From Botryobacter ruber (GTDB lineage Bacteria; Bacteroidota; Bacteroidia; Cytophagales; Hymenobacteraceae), in assembly GCF_003347595.2 (NCBI RefSeq), contig NZ_QCZK02000044.1, positions 1 to 49,032 on the forward strand: a stretch of DNA of 49,032 bases. The letters run 5' to 3'. The notes under the pieces were generated by a model, which saw only the letters and a list, made by a program, of their open reading frames with translations, did not search any database and was not told the DNA's origin. Shown piece by piece: positions 9,067-19,732 of this stretch (positions within the stretch are counted from its first letter, which is position 1; every line of letters starts with the position of its first letter). The translations under genes and the position numbers were made by a program.

Positions 9067-10680
9067 TTAGGTCCCCTCTTCCAGTCGTACGATGATGCCT
9101 TCATCACCCCCCAGGCTGAAATAGTCTTCCACGGTATTGCCTTCGCGTTCCGGAGCCGTAGCCAGGATGACCGTGCCTTTCAGCGTCATGTTTTTCACCC
9201 GGAAATAGCTGGGCCTGTGGGTCAGGTTCAGGACTACCAGCAGGCGCTGCTCGTGGTACTGCCGGATAAAGGCCAGCACCTGCTTGTCGGAATACACCGG
9301 CACATAGTCGCCTACGTTCAGGGCTTTTTCTTCGTGCCGGAGCTGGATGAGCCGCCTGTACAGGGTCAGCATCGAATAGGGGTCGTTTTGCTGTACTTTT
9401 ACATTTTTCCGCCTGTAGTACTCTGGCAGCCGGAGCCAGGGTTTCGCATCTGAGAAACCGGCATTTGTTGCGTCTTCCCACTGCATGGGGGTGCGGGCGG
9501 GGTCGCGGCTCAGGTTGAGGTCGGGCATGTTGAGGCCCTGTGGGTCCTGTACTTCATCCGGGGGAATGGGCACATCGCGCATGCCAATCTCATCGCCGTA
9601 GTAAATGGTGGGCGTGCCGCGGAGGGTCAGGAGCAGGATGGCTGCAATTCTGGCCTGTGCTTCGCCGACCCGGCTGGTAATGCGGGGCTGGTCGTGGTTG
9701 CTCAGTACCCAGTTTGGCCATCCACCGTCGGGCAGGGCGCCTTCGTAAATCGCTATTTCGCTGGCTATGTGCTCCGAGTTCCACGGAATAGACAACAGCA
9801 GGAAGTTGAAAGGCAGGTGTGCCCCATCGTTTTCTGAACCATAGTAGGTCATGAGCTTGTGGATGGGGAGGTAAATTTCGCCAATCATCATCCGCTCGTC
9901 GTACGAATCGAGCACCCGCCGCATTTCACGCACAATGTCGTGCACCTCGGGCTGGTCGGTTGAAAAAACAGGCATTAACTGCTCGTAGGTAGCCATGTGC
10001 GGCTCGTAGTTCGGGTTGGGCGGGTTGTCGCGGAACTGTTCATCCTGCACCATGTGCCACATCACATCTACCCGGAAACCATCTACGCCTTTGTCGAGCC
10101 AGTAGCGCATTACGTCGTACATGGCCTCATGCACTTCGGGGTTGCGCCAGTTCAGGTCGGGTTGCTCTTTCAGGAAAGCGTGGAAATAATATTGCTGTGT
10201 GGTTTCGTCCCACTCCCAGCCGCTTCCGCCGAAAACGCTCAGCCAGTTGTTTGGGGGTGAGCCGTCGGGTTTGGCATCTTTCCAGATGTACCAGTCGCGT
10301 TTGGGATTGTCTTTGGAAGATTTCGATTCAAGAAACCAGGGGTGCTGGTCGGATGTGTGATTCGGTACCAGGTCCAGGATGAGTTTCATGCCGCGGGCGT
10401 GCACTTCTTTCAGCAGTTCGTCAAAATCATCCATGTTGCCAAAAAGCGGATGGATGCCTGTGTAATCTGCGATATCATATCCATAATCAGCCATGGGCGA
10501 CGGATATATAGGTGAAATCCAGACGGCATTGATGCCAAGCCATTTGAGGTAATCCAGTCTTTTAATGATACCTCGCAAATCGCCTACGCCATCGCTGTTG
10601 CTGTCCTGGTACGACCTGGGGTAAATCTGGTAAAAAACTCCTTCCTGCCACCACAGGTGTTTTGTCTGTTCTTCTTTCAT
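9067..10680 (-). CDS. GH13 alpha-glucosidase / oligo-1,6-glucosidase-like
   Basis: A 537-residue glycoside hydrolase family 13 enzyme predicted to hydrolyse alpha-glucosidic bonds of small maltooligosaccharides. The barrel begins near residue 12 (WWQEGVFYQIYPRSY). Conserved regions follow in order: DLVPNHTS (103-110), DGFRVDVMW with nucleophile Asp205, GEIYLP with acid/base Glu268, and VLSNHDQPR with Asp330. A short C-terminal beta domain ends it. No signal peptide is visible, so it should be cytoplasmic. It lies upstream of treZ on the same strand, separated by a foldback structure, which suggests a shared role in alpha-glucan or trehalose use. Trehalose synthase and trehalose-6-phosphate hydrolase are related; the exact substrate cannot be read from sequence. 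Confidence 0.88.
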   Translation of the reverse strand: MKEEQTKHLWWQEGVFYQIYPRSYQDSNSDGVGDLRGIIKRLDYLKWLGINAVWISPIYPSPMADYGYDIADYTGIHPLFGNMDDFDELLKEVHARGMKLILDLVPNHTSDQHPWFLESKSSKDNPKRDWYIWKDAKPDGSPPNNWLSVFGGSGWEWDETTQQYYFHAFLKEQPDLNWRNPEVHEAMYDVMRYWLDKGVDGFRVDVMWHMVQDEQFRDNPPNPNYEPHMATYEQLMPVFSTDQPEVHDIVREMRRVLDSYDERMMIGEIYLPIHKLMTYYGSENDGAHLPFNFLLLSIPWNSEHIASEIAIYEGALPDGGWPNWVLSNHDQPRITSRVGEAQARIAAILLLTLRGTPTIYYGDEIGMRDVPIPPDEVQDPQGLNMPDLNLSRDPARTPMQWEDATNAGFSDAKPWLRLPEYYRRKNVKVQQNDPYSMLTLYRRLIQLRHEEKALNVGDYVPVYSDKQVLAFIRQYHEQRLLVVLNLTHRPSYFRVKNMTLKGTVILATAPEREGNTVEDYFSLGGDEGIIVRLEEGT

Positions 10681-11047
10681 AGTTTGTTAAGTTTTAGAAG
10701 GGCTGTGTAGCACAGCACATAACTACTATATAGGGATGTAGTATGTACGGAGAAAAAGGGCAGGGGATAGTATTTTTCTTGTTTTTACAAGAGTGGAGGT
10801 GCAGGCGCTGCACCAGTGGCGGATGCGGTGCTTACTTTTAACTGTTTTCGGCAGCAGGAGAGGCTTTGGAGGGAGCTGCAGTTAACCTGGAAACGGAGGT
10901 TTTATTTCAGCGCAACTTCCGTCGGCTCGGGCTAGCAATACTAACTGCCGTTGCACACAGTTGTACAGCAGAAGGAAAAGTCCCTGCCATCGAAAGAGGA
11001 CAATAAATCGCTTGCGAAACAGCAGATAATAAAAATGACTTCGGCTG
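10681..11047. other. non-coding spacer before the GH13 gene
   Basis: It holds a tight hairpin at 10798-10814 (GGTGCAG, GCG loop, CTGCACC) and one copy of the dispersed repeat at 10851-10881. No gene was found. The part next to 10680 should contain the promoter of the GH13 gene, but no clear box was identified. Confidence 0.5.
10851..10881 (-). repeat. dispersed repeat, copy 4
   Basis: AGGCTTTGGAGGGAGCTGCAG matches 18 of 21 positions of the reverse-strand consensus; the GCAG end carries a small insertion. Confidence 0.65.
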
Positions 11048-12019
11048 TTACCCGACAATCTGGTCCATTACCCAGGCGGTGCGTGCTGCCGAAATGCCGG
11101 TGCTGGGGCAGGTGCCGTGGCCGGTGAGGTCGTCTACTACCGTCTGGATGAGGGGTTGCTGCACGTGAGCCGGCGGGGGCAGCAGGAATTCCTGCACGCC
11201 GTCTGCTGTGTACAGTTTTACAGGATCGTTGCTAAAAGTGGGGTAGGTGATCTTGCCCCGGCTTCCGATAATGGTTGTTTCGTCAGTTTGCTGTTCTGCT
11301 GCTACACTAAAGCACCAGGTACCACTGCCCAGCACGCCACTTTCGAACCGGAACTGCGCTGTCACAATATCTTCGGCAGGATATAAGCCGGCCTGGTTTT
11401 CTTTCTGACCGGAGGCTGCCGTAATCGGTCCCAGGAAGTAATCGAGCAGGTCGAGCTGGTGGGCGGCCAGATCAAAAAACAAACCGCCGCCTGCAATTTC
11501 GGGCTGAACGCGCCAGGGCAGGTTCTGCTGGTCGAGCTCAGGGTGTGGTGGCTGGTAGAGCTGAATGTTTACCAGGCGCACATCGCCGATGGCGCCGGCA
11601 TCGAGCAGTTCTTTTACTTTCAGGAAAGCAGGAAGGCAGCGGCGGTAATAGGCAACATACAGCGGCACCTGTGCCTGCTGGCAGGCTTCCAGCATCTGGC
11701 GGCTCTGGGCGTAATTCAGTGCCATGGGTTTTTCCACATAAACCGGTTTGCCTGCCGCAGCAACGGCCATCGCATAGTAGGCATGCGAATCGGGGGGAGT
11801 GGCAATGTACACGGCATCCACTTCCGGGTCCAGGATGAGGTCCTGGGCTTTGCTGTGCCACTTGGGCACGCCGTGCCGTTGGGCGTAGTCGCGGGCTTTT
11901 TCGCTGTTGCGGCGCATCACCGCTACCAGCCGGGAGTTGCTGCACTTGTTAAAGGCAGGGCCGCTTTTAATTTCGGTTACGTCGCCGCAGCCAATAATGC
12001 CCCATCGTACTTCCTGCAT
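11048..12019 (-). CDS. Gfo/Idh/MocA family oxidoreductase
   Basis: A 323-residue NAD(P)-dependent oxidoreductase. The Rossmann fold begins at residue 6 with GIIGCGDV, and the family signature EKPMA lies at 96-100, where the Lys is the usual catalytic residue. A C-terminal alpha/beta dimerisation domain includes GGGLFFDLAAHQLD. Family members act on sugars, inositols or related polyols; the substrate here is unknown. No signal peptide is seen, so it is cytoplasmic. It precedes the alpha-glucosidase on the same strand with a 367-base gap holding a repeat, so co-transcription is uncertain. A sugar dehydrogenase role is inferred from the carbohydrate neighbours only. Confidence 0.88.
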   Translation of the reverse strand: MQEVRWGIIGCGDVTEIKSGPAFNKCSNSRLVAVMRRNSEKARDYAQRHGVPKWHSKAQDLILDPEVDAVYIATPPDSHAYYAMAVAAAGKPVYVEKPMALNYAQSRQMLEACQQAQVPLYVAYYRRCLPAFLKVKELLDAGAIGDVRLVNIQLYQPPHPELDQQNLPWRVQPEIAGGGLFFDLAAHQLDLLDYFLGPITAASGQKENQAGLYPAEDIVTAQFRFESGVLGSGTWCFSVAAEQQTDETTIIGSRGKITYPTFSNDPVKLYTADGVQEFLLPPPAHVQQPLIQTVVDDLTGHGTCPSTGISAARTAWVMDQIVG

Positions 12020-12125
12020 GCCTGTGGTTAGTGTGATGTTTAATTTTTACCTGTTGTGCCTCCGCCAGACCGGAGCGCGTAGCAAAGGTGGTAAATATTT
12101 TCTTTTTGTGCCCAAAAAAAGTCTG

Positions 12126-12150
12126 CTGCTGCTGCCTCCATAGCCTCAGT
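12126..12150 (+). repeat. 25-bp dispersed repeat, copy 5
   Basis: The core CTGCCTCCATAGCCTC is intact and the last bases are diverged. It sits in the 162-base gap between the M48 protease stop and the oxidoreductase start. Confidence 0.75.
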
Positions 12151-12181
12151 TCCTGCTCCCGACCTGGGGTTACCGGGTTGC

Positions 12182-13654
<1,473 letters not shown>

Positions 13655-13747
13655 ATTATCAGTTAATTTTAAAGCTAAGGAGTATTATGCATTATTCAGA
13701 TGCAACGGTAATGCAGGTGAATGGTTGCGAAAGCAGTGTTGAGCTGT

Positions 13748-13772
13748 CTGCACCTGTCACCACAGCCACTGC
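13748..13772 (+). repeat. 25-bp dispersed repeat, copy 6
   Basis: CTGCACCTG then TCACCACAGCCACTGC. It is close to the copy at 38615-38639 and pairs with copy 7 in inverted orientation. Confidence 0.65.
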
Positions 13773-13795
13773 TGCGCTTAGTTGCCTGAGCTGCA

Positions 13796-13817
13796 GCAGG
13801 AATGGAGGCAATGGCAG
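13796..13817 (-). repeat. dispersed repeat, copy 7 (short)
   Basis: GCAGGAATGGAGGCAATGGC: about three bases shorter than the consensus. A further partial plus-oriented copy (CCGCAGCCACCACTCCC) lies at 13879-13898. Confidence 0.45.
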
Positions 13818-14144
13818 CAAAGTAATATTTTTCGGCCTTTCGTGCTGTGCCGCCTGATTATTTGGGATATTTTGTATGCTGCCGCAGCCACCACTCCCTT
13901 ACCTGCCGGTGCGCCAATGCTTTACCCTTTGTGGGCTCTGCCGTATACTATAACATTTTATATCTGGTAAGACGTATACTGTTGTGTTTATTGCACTCTG
14001 TCCGGCGGATTGTACAGTTACTTGCGCTGTTCCGGTTACCGCTGGTCATAAATAAGTTTTTAATTAAAGTCGGACACATGAAAAAAATAATTTAAGTTTG
14101 GTCCGAATTTTGAAATATTCAAAAAAGGAAATTTAATATTCAGG

Positions 14145-14945
14145 ATGATGTATAAAAAAGTAATTACCGTTTTGATGGCTGTCGTGATGCTGGCAGCCTG
14201 TACTACCGTGCCAATTACAGGTCGCAGGCAGCTGAGCCTGGTGTCGGATGCGCAGATGATGGCGCTCAGTTACGATGCTTATGACCAGTTTTTAAAAGAA
14301 CACAAACTCTCGAACGATGCCCAGGCTACTGCCATGGTAAAAAGAGTAGGCCAACGTATTCAGGGTGCCGTGGAGCGGTATATGGCCCAGAATAATATGT
14401 CGGGTGAGCTCGAAGGCTACCAGTGGGAATTTAACCTGATCCAGGATCCACAGGTAAATGCCTGGGCGATGGCCGGCGGTAAAACCGTCGTATATACCGG
14501 CCTGCTGCCCGTAGCGCAGAACGAAACCGGACTGGCCGTGGTAATGGGCCACGAGATTGCCCACGCTATTGCCAAACACAGCAGCGAACGCATGAGCCAG
14601 CAGCTGGTGCAGCAGTACGGCGGACAAACCCTCTCTGCGTTGGCCGGCTCGCAGCCGCAGGCAGCCCAGGCCCTGATCAATACCATTTATGGCGTTGGTT
14701 CCGGTTTAGGCATGTTAAAGTATGGCCGTACGCAGGAGTCGGAGGCCGACCGCCTGGGGCTGATCTTTATGGCCATGGCTGGTTATAATCCGCAGGAAGC
14801 TATCCCGTTCTGGCAGCGCATGCAGGCCAAGGCCGAAGGACCGGGAACGCCTGAATTCCTGTCAACGCACCCAAGCCCCGACACCCGTATCAGCGACTTG
14901 CAGCGCTGGATGCCGGAGGCCATGAAGTATTACAAAGCCCGCTAA
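14145..14945 (+). CDS. M48 family metalloprotease lipoprotein (LoiP/YggG-like)
   Basis: A 266-residue envelope protease. The lipoprotein signal ends at MLAAC (Cys19). The zinc motif HEIAH is at 136-140 with the third ligand Glu199 in ESEADRLG, followed by the family's STHPSP segment near the C-terminus. The length fits the compact LoiP/YggG type. It shares the opening CTTVPITGR pattern with the larger M48 gene that diverges from it (CATNPVTGK), which suggests an old duplication. The next gene is a lipoprotein 52 bases downstream, possibly in the same transcript. Two ATG codons in register (14145 and 14148) are possible starts. Confidence 0.93.
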   Translation: MMYKKVITVLMAVVMLAACTTVPITGRRQLSLVSDAQMMALSYDAYDQFLKEHKLSNDAQATAMVKRVGQRIQGAVERYMAQNNMSGELEGYQWEFNLIQDPQVNAWAMAGGKTVVYTGLLPVAQNETGLAVVMGHEIAHAIAKHSSERMSQQLVQQYGGQTLSALAGSQPQAAQALINTIYGVGSGLGMLKYGRTQESEADRLGLIFMAMAGYNPQEAIPFWQRMQAKAEGPGTPEFLSTHPSPDTRISDLQRWMPEAMKYYKAR

Positions 14946-14997
14946 TTCCGGGAAGCGAATTTCTCTCATCTAAAGCGACAAACTTAATAACAACCAA

Positions 14998-15639
14998 ATG
15001 ACCATTAAGCTGCTTTCAACCTGCTTCAGCACTACGAATGGTGGCAGGAAAGTTTATTTTATCATGTTGCTGCTGCTGTTGCTCTCCAGTGCCTGTGCCC
15101 GGCGCGATACGCTCCGGGATGAGAACACGTCAGACCCAGTAGCAGATCCGGGAATGGTGGGAGAATCTACACCGGCGCCACCTGTCTATGACGGGGTGCT
15201 GCTGGGCCAGATCGTGTTCGACACCGTGGATTACATTGTGCCGCGGGAGCAGCTGCTGCAGCCCTTTATCCGGGAGTTTGGCGATGGCACGGTGGTGGAC
15301 CGGGTGATGATCCATAAGGTGCAGGAAGATAAAAAAGTGAAGCCGGCCTATTACCTGGTGGGCATGGGACTGTTCAACGGGTCATCGCGCATCATGGCCC
15401 TGGAGCTGGATGTCGCCAAAGACAACAGCCTCTACCTCTCTACCCGGAGCATGAAGTATATCTGCAAGGGAAGTGCCGGTTGCTCGTTCTGCGTGTTTAC
15501 GTTTAAAGGAAATAAAATTGTGAGCTGCGTGTGCGATTCCGGCTCGTCGCAAAACATCTGTAAGCAGGAGATCAGCGAATCCAATTCGCTGCTGCGAGGG
15601 GTAAAGCTGAAACAGAGCCGACAATTGGGAACATATTAA
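14998..15639 (+). CDS. hypothetical cysteine-containing lipoprotein
   Basis: A 213-residue protein of unrecognised family. A hydrophobic run and lipobox (LLLLLLSSAC, Cys33) predict an envelope lipoprotein. The mature part has a Pro/Asp-rich spacer, then a domain of about 130 residues with a cysteine cluster near 156-188 (CKGSAGCSFC, VCDSG, NICKQ) that could form disulfides in the periplasm. The ATG at 14998 leaves a long n-region; the ATG at 15064, directly before the leucine run, is an alternative start. It follows the M48 gene and ends at a strong bidirectional terminator. Confidence 0.75.
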   Translation: MTIKLLSTCFSTTNGGRKVYFIMLLLLLLSSACARRDTLRDENTSDPVADPGMVGESTPAPPVYDGVLLGQIVFDTVDYIVPREQLLQPFIREFGDGTVVDRVMIHKVQEDKKVKPAYYLVGMGLFNGSSRIMALELDVAKDNSLYLSTRSMKYICKGSAGCSFCVFTFKGNKIVSCVCDSGSSQNICKQEISESNSLLRGVKLKQSRQLGTY

Positions 15640-15643
15640 AGCC

Positions 15644-15701
15644 TCAGAAAACGAAAAAGCGGCTGCCGGTATTTGCTGACAGCCGCTTTTTCGTTTTCTG
15701 A
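15644..15701. terminator. bidirectional terminator
   Basis: Two perfect 22-bp arms (15644-15665 and 15680-15701) flank a 14-base loop. The stem has GCGGCTG at its tip and runs of A and T at its base, so it can work for both convergent genes. Confidence 0.93.
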
Positions 15702-15709
15702 AGTTTTGT

Positions 15710-16522
15710 CTAAGATACGCTGCTGCGCATGTTGCGGAGCCTGATACGTGTCAGGATTTTTTTGGTGTAAAGCGGAAATTCGCCTTTCATCATCCAGTCG
15801 TAATAGCTTGGTTCTTTCTGGAGCACTTCCTCTACGGGCACATTGCGGTGCTTGCCGAAGTTGAAAACTTCCTGCCCGGCGTTGTTGTACACGATGCGAC
15901 CGGATAAGTCGGCTGTTTTCTGAAACGTGAATTTGTGGAGCTGCGCCATGTCGTTCTGCACCGGGTATTCTTCCGCACCTTCTTTGGTTTCGAGGGGCGT
16001 GTGCTGGTAACGGTCCAGCTGCGACATCAGGATGTGATAGGTAGCGACAGTGTCGGCCTCGGCACTGTGCGCGTTTTCGAGGCTTTTATCGCAGTAAAAT
16101 TTATAGGCAGCAGACAGCGTACGCTGTTCCATCAAATGAAACACCCGGCACACATCCACGATATTCCTGTTCTCAATGTCGAAATCCACACCTGCCCGCA
16201 GAAACTCTTCGGCCAGCAACGGAATATCAAACCGGATTAAATTATAACCTCCCAGGTCGCAACCTTTCAGGAACTGCTCCAGGTCGCGGGCTACCTGGTT
16301 AAAGGTAGGGCAGTCTTTTACATCTTCGTCGTAAATTTTATGAATCAGGCTCGACTCCAGCGGAATAGGAATGGTCGGGTTGATCTTCCGGGTTTTCAGT
16401 ATCTCTTCGCCATCCGGTTTTATTTTAAGGACACTGATTTCCACAATGCGGTCTTTGCAGATGTCGGTGCCGGTGGTTTCGAGGTCGAAAAAAACGATCG
16501 GGCGCTTCAGGTGAAGTTTCAT
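15710..16522 (-). CDS. DEDD-family 3'-5' exonuclease (DNA polymerase III epsilon-like)
   Basis: A 270-residue protein with an RNase T/epsilon-type exonuclease domain. ExoI is FDLETTG (Asp13, Glu15), ExoII is around Asp99 (NLIRFDIPLL), and ExoIII is HSAEADT (His152, Asp157), giving a DEDDh enzyme. The C-terminal 60 residues (NFGKHRNVPVEEVL, YYDWMM) match the small Exonuc_X-T C-terminal domain. It probably trims DNA or RNA 3' ends in the cytoplasm. It is not the replicative epsilon subunit for certain, since no clamp-binding motif was recognised. It lies eight bases downstream of mpl on the same strand, so the two are co-transcribed. Confidence 0.9.
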   Translation of the reverse strand: MKLHLKRPIVFFDLETTGTDICKDRIVEISVLKIKPDGEEILKTRKINPTIPIPLESSLIHKIYDEDVKDCPTFNQVARDLEQFLKGCDLGGYNLIRFDIPLLAEEFLRAGVDFDIENRNIVDVCRVFHLMEQRTLSAAYKFYCDKSLENAHSAEADTVATYHILMSQLDRYQHTPLETKEGAEEYPVQNDMAQLHKFTFQKTADLSGRIVYNNAGQEVFNFGKHRNVPVEEVLQKEPSYYDWMMKGEFPLYTKKILTRIRLRNMRSSVS

Positions 16523-16530
16523 GGGGAAGC

Positions 16531-17919
16531 TTATTTAGATGGTTTAAGGATGGCCGTGATAAGCTCCTTCAGGTTAATGTTATTGAAGTTACCTGAGCTC
16601 ATGAGCAGCAGGTTCGTATTGGTCCAGTTCCGGGTTTTCAGGTACTCCAGAAGCGCGTCAGAATCGGTGTAGACTTTCAGGCCGGGTTTTCCGAACTGGG
16701 TTTGCACCTCCTCCGGCGTTAGCGGCTGCAGGCGTTTGTGCTCCACCGTTTTCGGGTTGAAATACACAATGGCCTCGTCGGCACTGTCCAGGGTGCTTTC
16801 GTACTGGGGCAGAAATTCTTTGTTCAGGCTGCTGAAGGTGTGCAGCTCCAGGCAGGCCACCAACTGGCGTTTCGGGAATTGCGCTTTTAGTGCGGCCGTA
16901 GTTGCTTTTACTTTTGAAGGCGAATGGGCAAAGTCGCGGAAAACCGCAGTCTGCTCCTGCTCGCCCAGGTTTTCGAGGCGACGGGCTGCGCCTTTAAAGC
17001 TGGCAAGTGCTTCATAAAAGTCGTGCGCTTTTATCCCCAACTTCTTGCAGACCTCCTTAGCAGCGCTGATGTTGCGGAGGTTGTGCTCTCCGAACAGCTG
17101 GATAGATACATCGCCTTCTTTTTTGGTATGCAGGATCGTCTGGCCGTTCCGGATAGTATGTTCGTGCACGCCATAGCCGATGTAGGTAACGTCGGGGTTG
17201 CGCGGAATGCTGACCAGCTGCGCCTGCTCGTCGTCTTTGTCGTAAATGAGGGTGCCTGCTTTGGGCGTCATCTCGGCAAAAATCCGGAACTGGTCGCGGT
17301 ACACTTCCGGGTTCGGGAAAACATTCATGTGGTCCCAGCTGATGCCGCTGATCACCCCAATGTGGTGGTGGTAGAGGTGGAACTTCGGAATACGCTTGAT
17401 CGGGTCGGAAAGGTATTCGTCTCCTTCAATGATGATCACCGGGGCATCGTCGGTTAGTTTTACCATCCGGTCGAAACCTTCTACCTGGGCGCCAACGGCA
17501 TAATCGAAAAGCCGGTTGTGGTAGCGCAGCACATGCATGATGATGGCCGTGATGGACGTTTTGCCGTGGCTGCCGCCAATGACCACCCGCTGCTTGTCTT
17601 TGGACTGCTCGTAGATAAACTCCGGGAAAGAGAAAACCGGGATGTTGAGTTCCTGCGCCCGCTTCAGTTCCGGGTTATCGGCACGGGCGTGCATGCCCAG
17701 GATAACGGCATCCGGGTTGGTGTCCAGTTTTTCCGGAAACCAGCCTTCCTGCGCAGGCAGCAAACCGGCAGCGGCGAGCCTGCTTTTGGCCGGTTCGAAT
17801 ATTTCGTCGTCGGAGCCGGTAACTGTCAGCCCCTTGTCGTGTAGCGCCAGTGCCAGGTTGTGCATGATGCTACCCCCGATGGCAATCAGGTGTATGTGCT
17901 TGAATTCCTTTCTCTCCAT
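16531..17919 (-). CDS. mpl: UDP-N-acetylmuramate:L-alanyl-gamma-D-glutamyl-meso-diaminopimelate ligase
   Basis: A 462-residue Mur-ligase family enzyme of the murein recycling pathway. It joins recovered murein tripeptide to UDP-MurNAc in the cytoplasm using ATP. The N-terminal Rossmann-like domain has IAIGGSIMHNLALAL, the ATP-binding loop is GSHGKTS (116-122), and the carbamylated-lysine region and C-terminal domain follow (FRDFAHSPSKVKATT). The GGSIMHNLA sequence separates Mpl from MurC. The length is typical. It is the first gene of a two-gene operon with the exonuclease and diverges from dnaB. Confidence 0.94.
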   Translation of the reverse strand: MERKEFKHIHLIAIGGSIMHNLALALHDKGLTVTGSDDEIFEPAKSRLAAAGLLPAQEGWFPEKLDTNPDAVILGMHARADNPELKRAQELNIPVFSFPEFIYEQSKDKQRVVIGGSHGKTSITAIIMHVLRYHNRLFDYAVGAQVEGFDRMVKLTDDAPVIIIEGDEYLSDPIKRIPKFHLYHHHIGVISGISWDHMNVFPNPEVYRDQFRIFAEMTPKAGTLIYDKDDEQAQLVSIPRNPDVTYIGYGVHEHTIRNGQTILHTKKEGDVSIQLFGEHNLRNISAAKEVCKKLGIKAHDFYEALASFKGAARRLENLGEQEQTAVFRDFAHSPSKVKATTAALKAQFPKRQLVACLELHTFSSLNKEFLPQYESTLDSADEAIVYFNPKTVEHKRLQPLTPEEVQTQFGKPGLKVYTDSDALLEYLKTRNWTNTNLLLMSSGNFNNINLKELITAILKPSK

Positions 17920-18074
17920 AAGCCTTTCAATACGGTTGGTGCATAAATCAGCAGCCTCACAAATTTATAATTCCAAAGCTAAATAAAAATACCTGTATGC
18001 TAATATGTTGATATCTTATACTAAATTGTGGAATACTCGATCGTGATTGTGGATTACTTGGGCGCCAACATTTT

Positions 18075-18082
18075 TAAATTTG
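18075..18082 (+). promoter_or_regulatory. candidate dnaB -7 box
   Basis: TAAATTTG fits the Bacteroidota TAnnTTTG box. Transcription would begin near 18089, at or just after the first possible ATG, which argues for a downstream start codon. No well-spaced TTTG upstream box was found. Confidence 0.4.
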
Positions 18083-18088
18083 TAAGCT

Positions 18089-19669
18089 ATGGAGGAAATG
18101 AAAATGAATGTGCGGACTGCGCCAAACCGGAATGGTTGGGGCAAAAAGGCTCCTGCTGTATCAGAATTAGGGAAAAAACCACCGCAGGCACTGGATCTGG
18201 AAGAGGCCGTTTTAGGCGCTCTGATGCTGGAAAAAGATGCCCTGACCACGGTTATCGACATTTTGCGCCCGCAAAGTTTTTACAAAGAGGCGCACCAGCG
18301 TATTTTTAAGGCCATCCTGGCGCTGTTTGATAAATCAGAACCGATAGACATCCTGACGGTAACGCATGAGCTGCGGGAGGCCGGGGAACTGGAACTGGCA
18401 GGCGGCGCTTTTTATGTAACGCAGCTGACCACGCGCGTCAACTCGGCGGCCAACATCGAGTACCACGCCCGTATCATTACGGAAAACTCAATCAAACGCG
18501 ACCTGATCTCTATTTCTTCTGAAGTACTTACAAGAGCTTTTGAAGACACCACCGACGTATTCGACCTGCTCGACACAACCGAAGCAAAGCTGTATGAAGT
18601 GTCGGAATCGAACATCCGCAAGAACTTCGACGACATGCGCTCGCTCATGCACCAGGCTATTAAAGAACTGGAAGAGAAGCGCAAGCAGACGGATGGTTTA
18701 ACCGGTGTACCGAGCGGCTTAACGGCGCTGGACCGCGTAACCTCCGGCTGGCAGAAATCGGACCTGATCATTTTGGCGGCTCGTCCTGCGATGGGTAAAA
18801 CTGCTTTCGTGCTTTCGTGCCTGCGCAATGCCGCTGTAGACTTTAAAAAAGGAGTGGCAATTTTCTCGCTTGAGATGTCGTCGCTGCAGCTGGTGAATCG
18901 TCTGATTTCGTCGGAGGCGGAGCTGGAGTCGGAGAAGATCAAGAAGGGCAGCCTCGAAGATTACGAGTGGGCGCAGCTCAACCACAAGATTTCAAAACTC
19001 ACCGAAGCGCCTATTTTTATTGACGATACGCCGGGCCTTTCGATCCGGGAGCTGCGCACCAAGTGCCGCCGCCTCAAGGCCCAGTTTGATATCCAGATGA
19101 TCATCATCGACTACCTGCAGCTGATGAGCGGCAACGCCGACGGCAAGGGGGGAGGTAACCGGGAGCAGGAAATCGCGTCTATCTCGCGGGCTCTCAAAAT
19201 GCTGGCTAAGGAGCTGAACGTGCCGGTAATTGCGCTCTCGCAGCTAAGCCGTGCCGTGGAAACCCGCGGTGGCGACAAACGCCCGATGCTTTCCGACTTA
19301 CGTGAATCCGGTTCCATCGAGCAGGACGCCGACATGGTGCTCTTCCTCTACCGCCCGGAATATTACGGCCTGACGGAAGACGAAATGGGCAACCCGACAG
19401 CCGGGGTTGGCGAGGTAATCATTGCCAAGCACCGGAACGGTTCACTCGAAAACGTGCAGCTCAAGTTCATTGGCAAGTACACCAAGTTCACCAACCTCGA
19501 TAACGACTTCGGAGGCGACGGTGGCGGCTTCAATGCACTGCCCAACAGCACCTTCGATACCGAAACACCCGGCGCCATTCGCCTGGGCAGCCGCATGAAC
19601 GATGGCGGGGGCAATAGCGGAGGAGGCTTCCCGGCCTCTAATTTTGACGACGAGCCACCACCGTTTTAA
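18089..19669 (+). CDS. dnaB: replicative DNA helicase
   Basis: A 526-residue hexameric helicase that unwinds DNA ahead of the replication fork. The N-terminal DnaB domain (about 33-135) is followed by a linker and a RecA-like motor with Walker A ARPAMGKTA (231-239), Walker B IIIDYLQLM, and the C-terminal SRAVETRGGDKRP and DADMVLFLYR segments. A Gly/Asn-rich acidic tail of about 50 residues ends in DDEPPPF. Three in-frame ATGs are possible (18089, 18098, 18104). GGAGG at 18091-18095 is well spaced for 18104, and the upstream promoter box agrees; the longest frame is listed. No intein is present. A terminator follows. Confidence 0.97.
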   Translation: MEEMKMNVRTAPNRNGWGKKAPAVSELGKKPPQALDLEEAVLGALMLEKDALTTVIDILRPQSFYKEAHQRIFKAILALFDKSEPIDILTVTHELREAGELELAGGAFYVTQLTTRVNSAANIEYHARIITENSIKRDLISISSEVLTRAFEDTTDVFDLLDTTEAKLYEVSESNIRKNFDDMRSLMHQAIKELEEKRKQTDGLTGVPSGLTALDRVTSGWQKSDLIILAARPAMGKTAFVLSCLRNAAVDFKKGVAIFSLEMSSLQLVNRLISSEAELESEKIKKGSLEDYEWAQLNHKISKLTEAPIFIDDTPGLSIRELRTKCRRLKAQFDIQMIIIDYLQLMSGNADGKGGGNREQEIASISRALKMLAKELNVPVIALSQLSRAVETRGGDKRPMLSDLRESGSIEQDADMVLFLYRPEYYGLTEDEMGNPTAGVGEVIIAKHRNGSLENVQLKFIGKYTKFTNLDNDFGGDGGGFNALPNSTFDTETPGAIRLGSRMNDGGGNSGGGFPASNFDDEPPPF

Positions 19670-19691
19670 GAAATTTATGATATACGATAGC

Positions 19692-19730
19692 CACAAAAGC
19701 CGCCGCACACCTGCAGCGGCTTTTTTTGTG
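19692..19730 (+). terminator. rho-independent terminator of dnaB
   Basis: CACAAAAGCCGC pairs with GCGGCTTTTTTTGTG around a 12-base loop, with seven T in the 3' arm. A dispersed repeat begins three bases later. Confidence 0.9.
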
Positions 19731-19732
19731 CA

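Larger units (their letters stand above)
13655..14144. other. divergent intergenic region with repeats
   Basis: This 490-base region between the two divergent M48 genes carries the start regions of both. It contains two recognisable dispersed-repeat copies (13748-13772 and 13796-13817) and one partial copy (13879-13898). Bases 14040-14144, in front of the plus-strand gene, are AT-rich. No gene is called. Confidence 0.55.
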
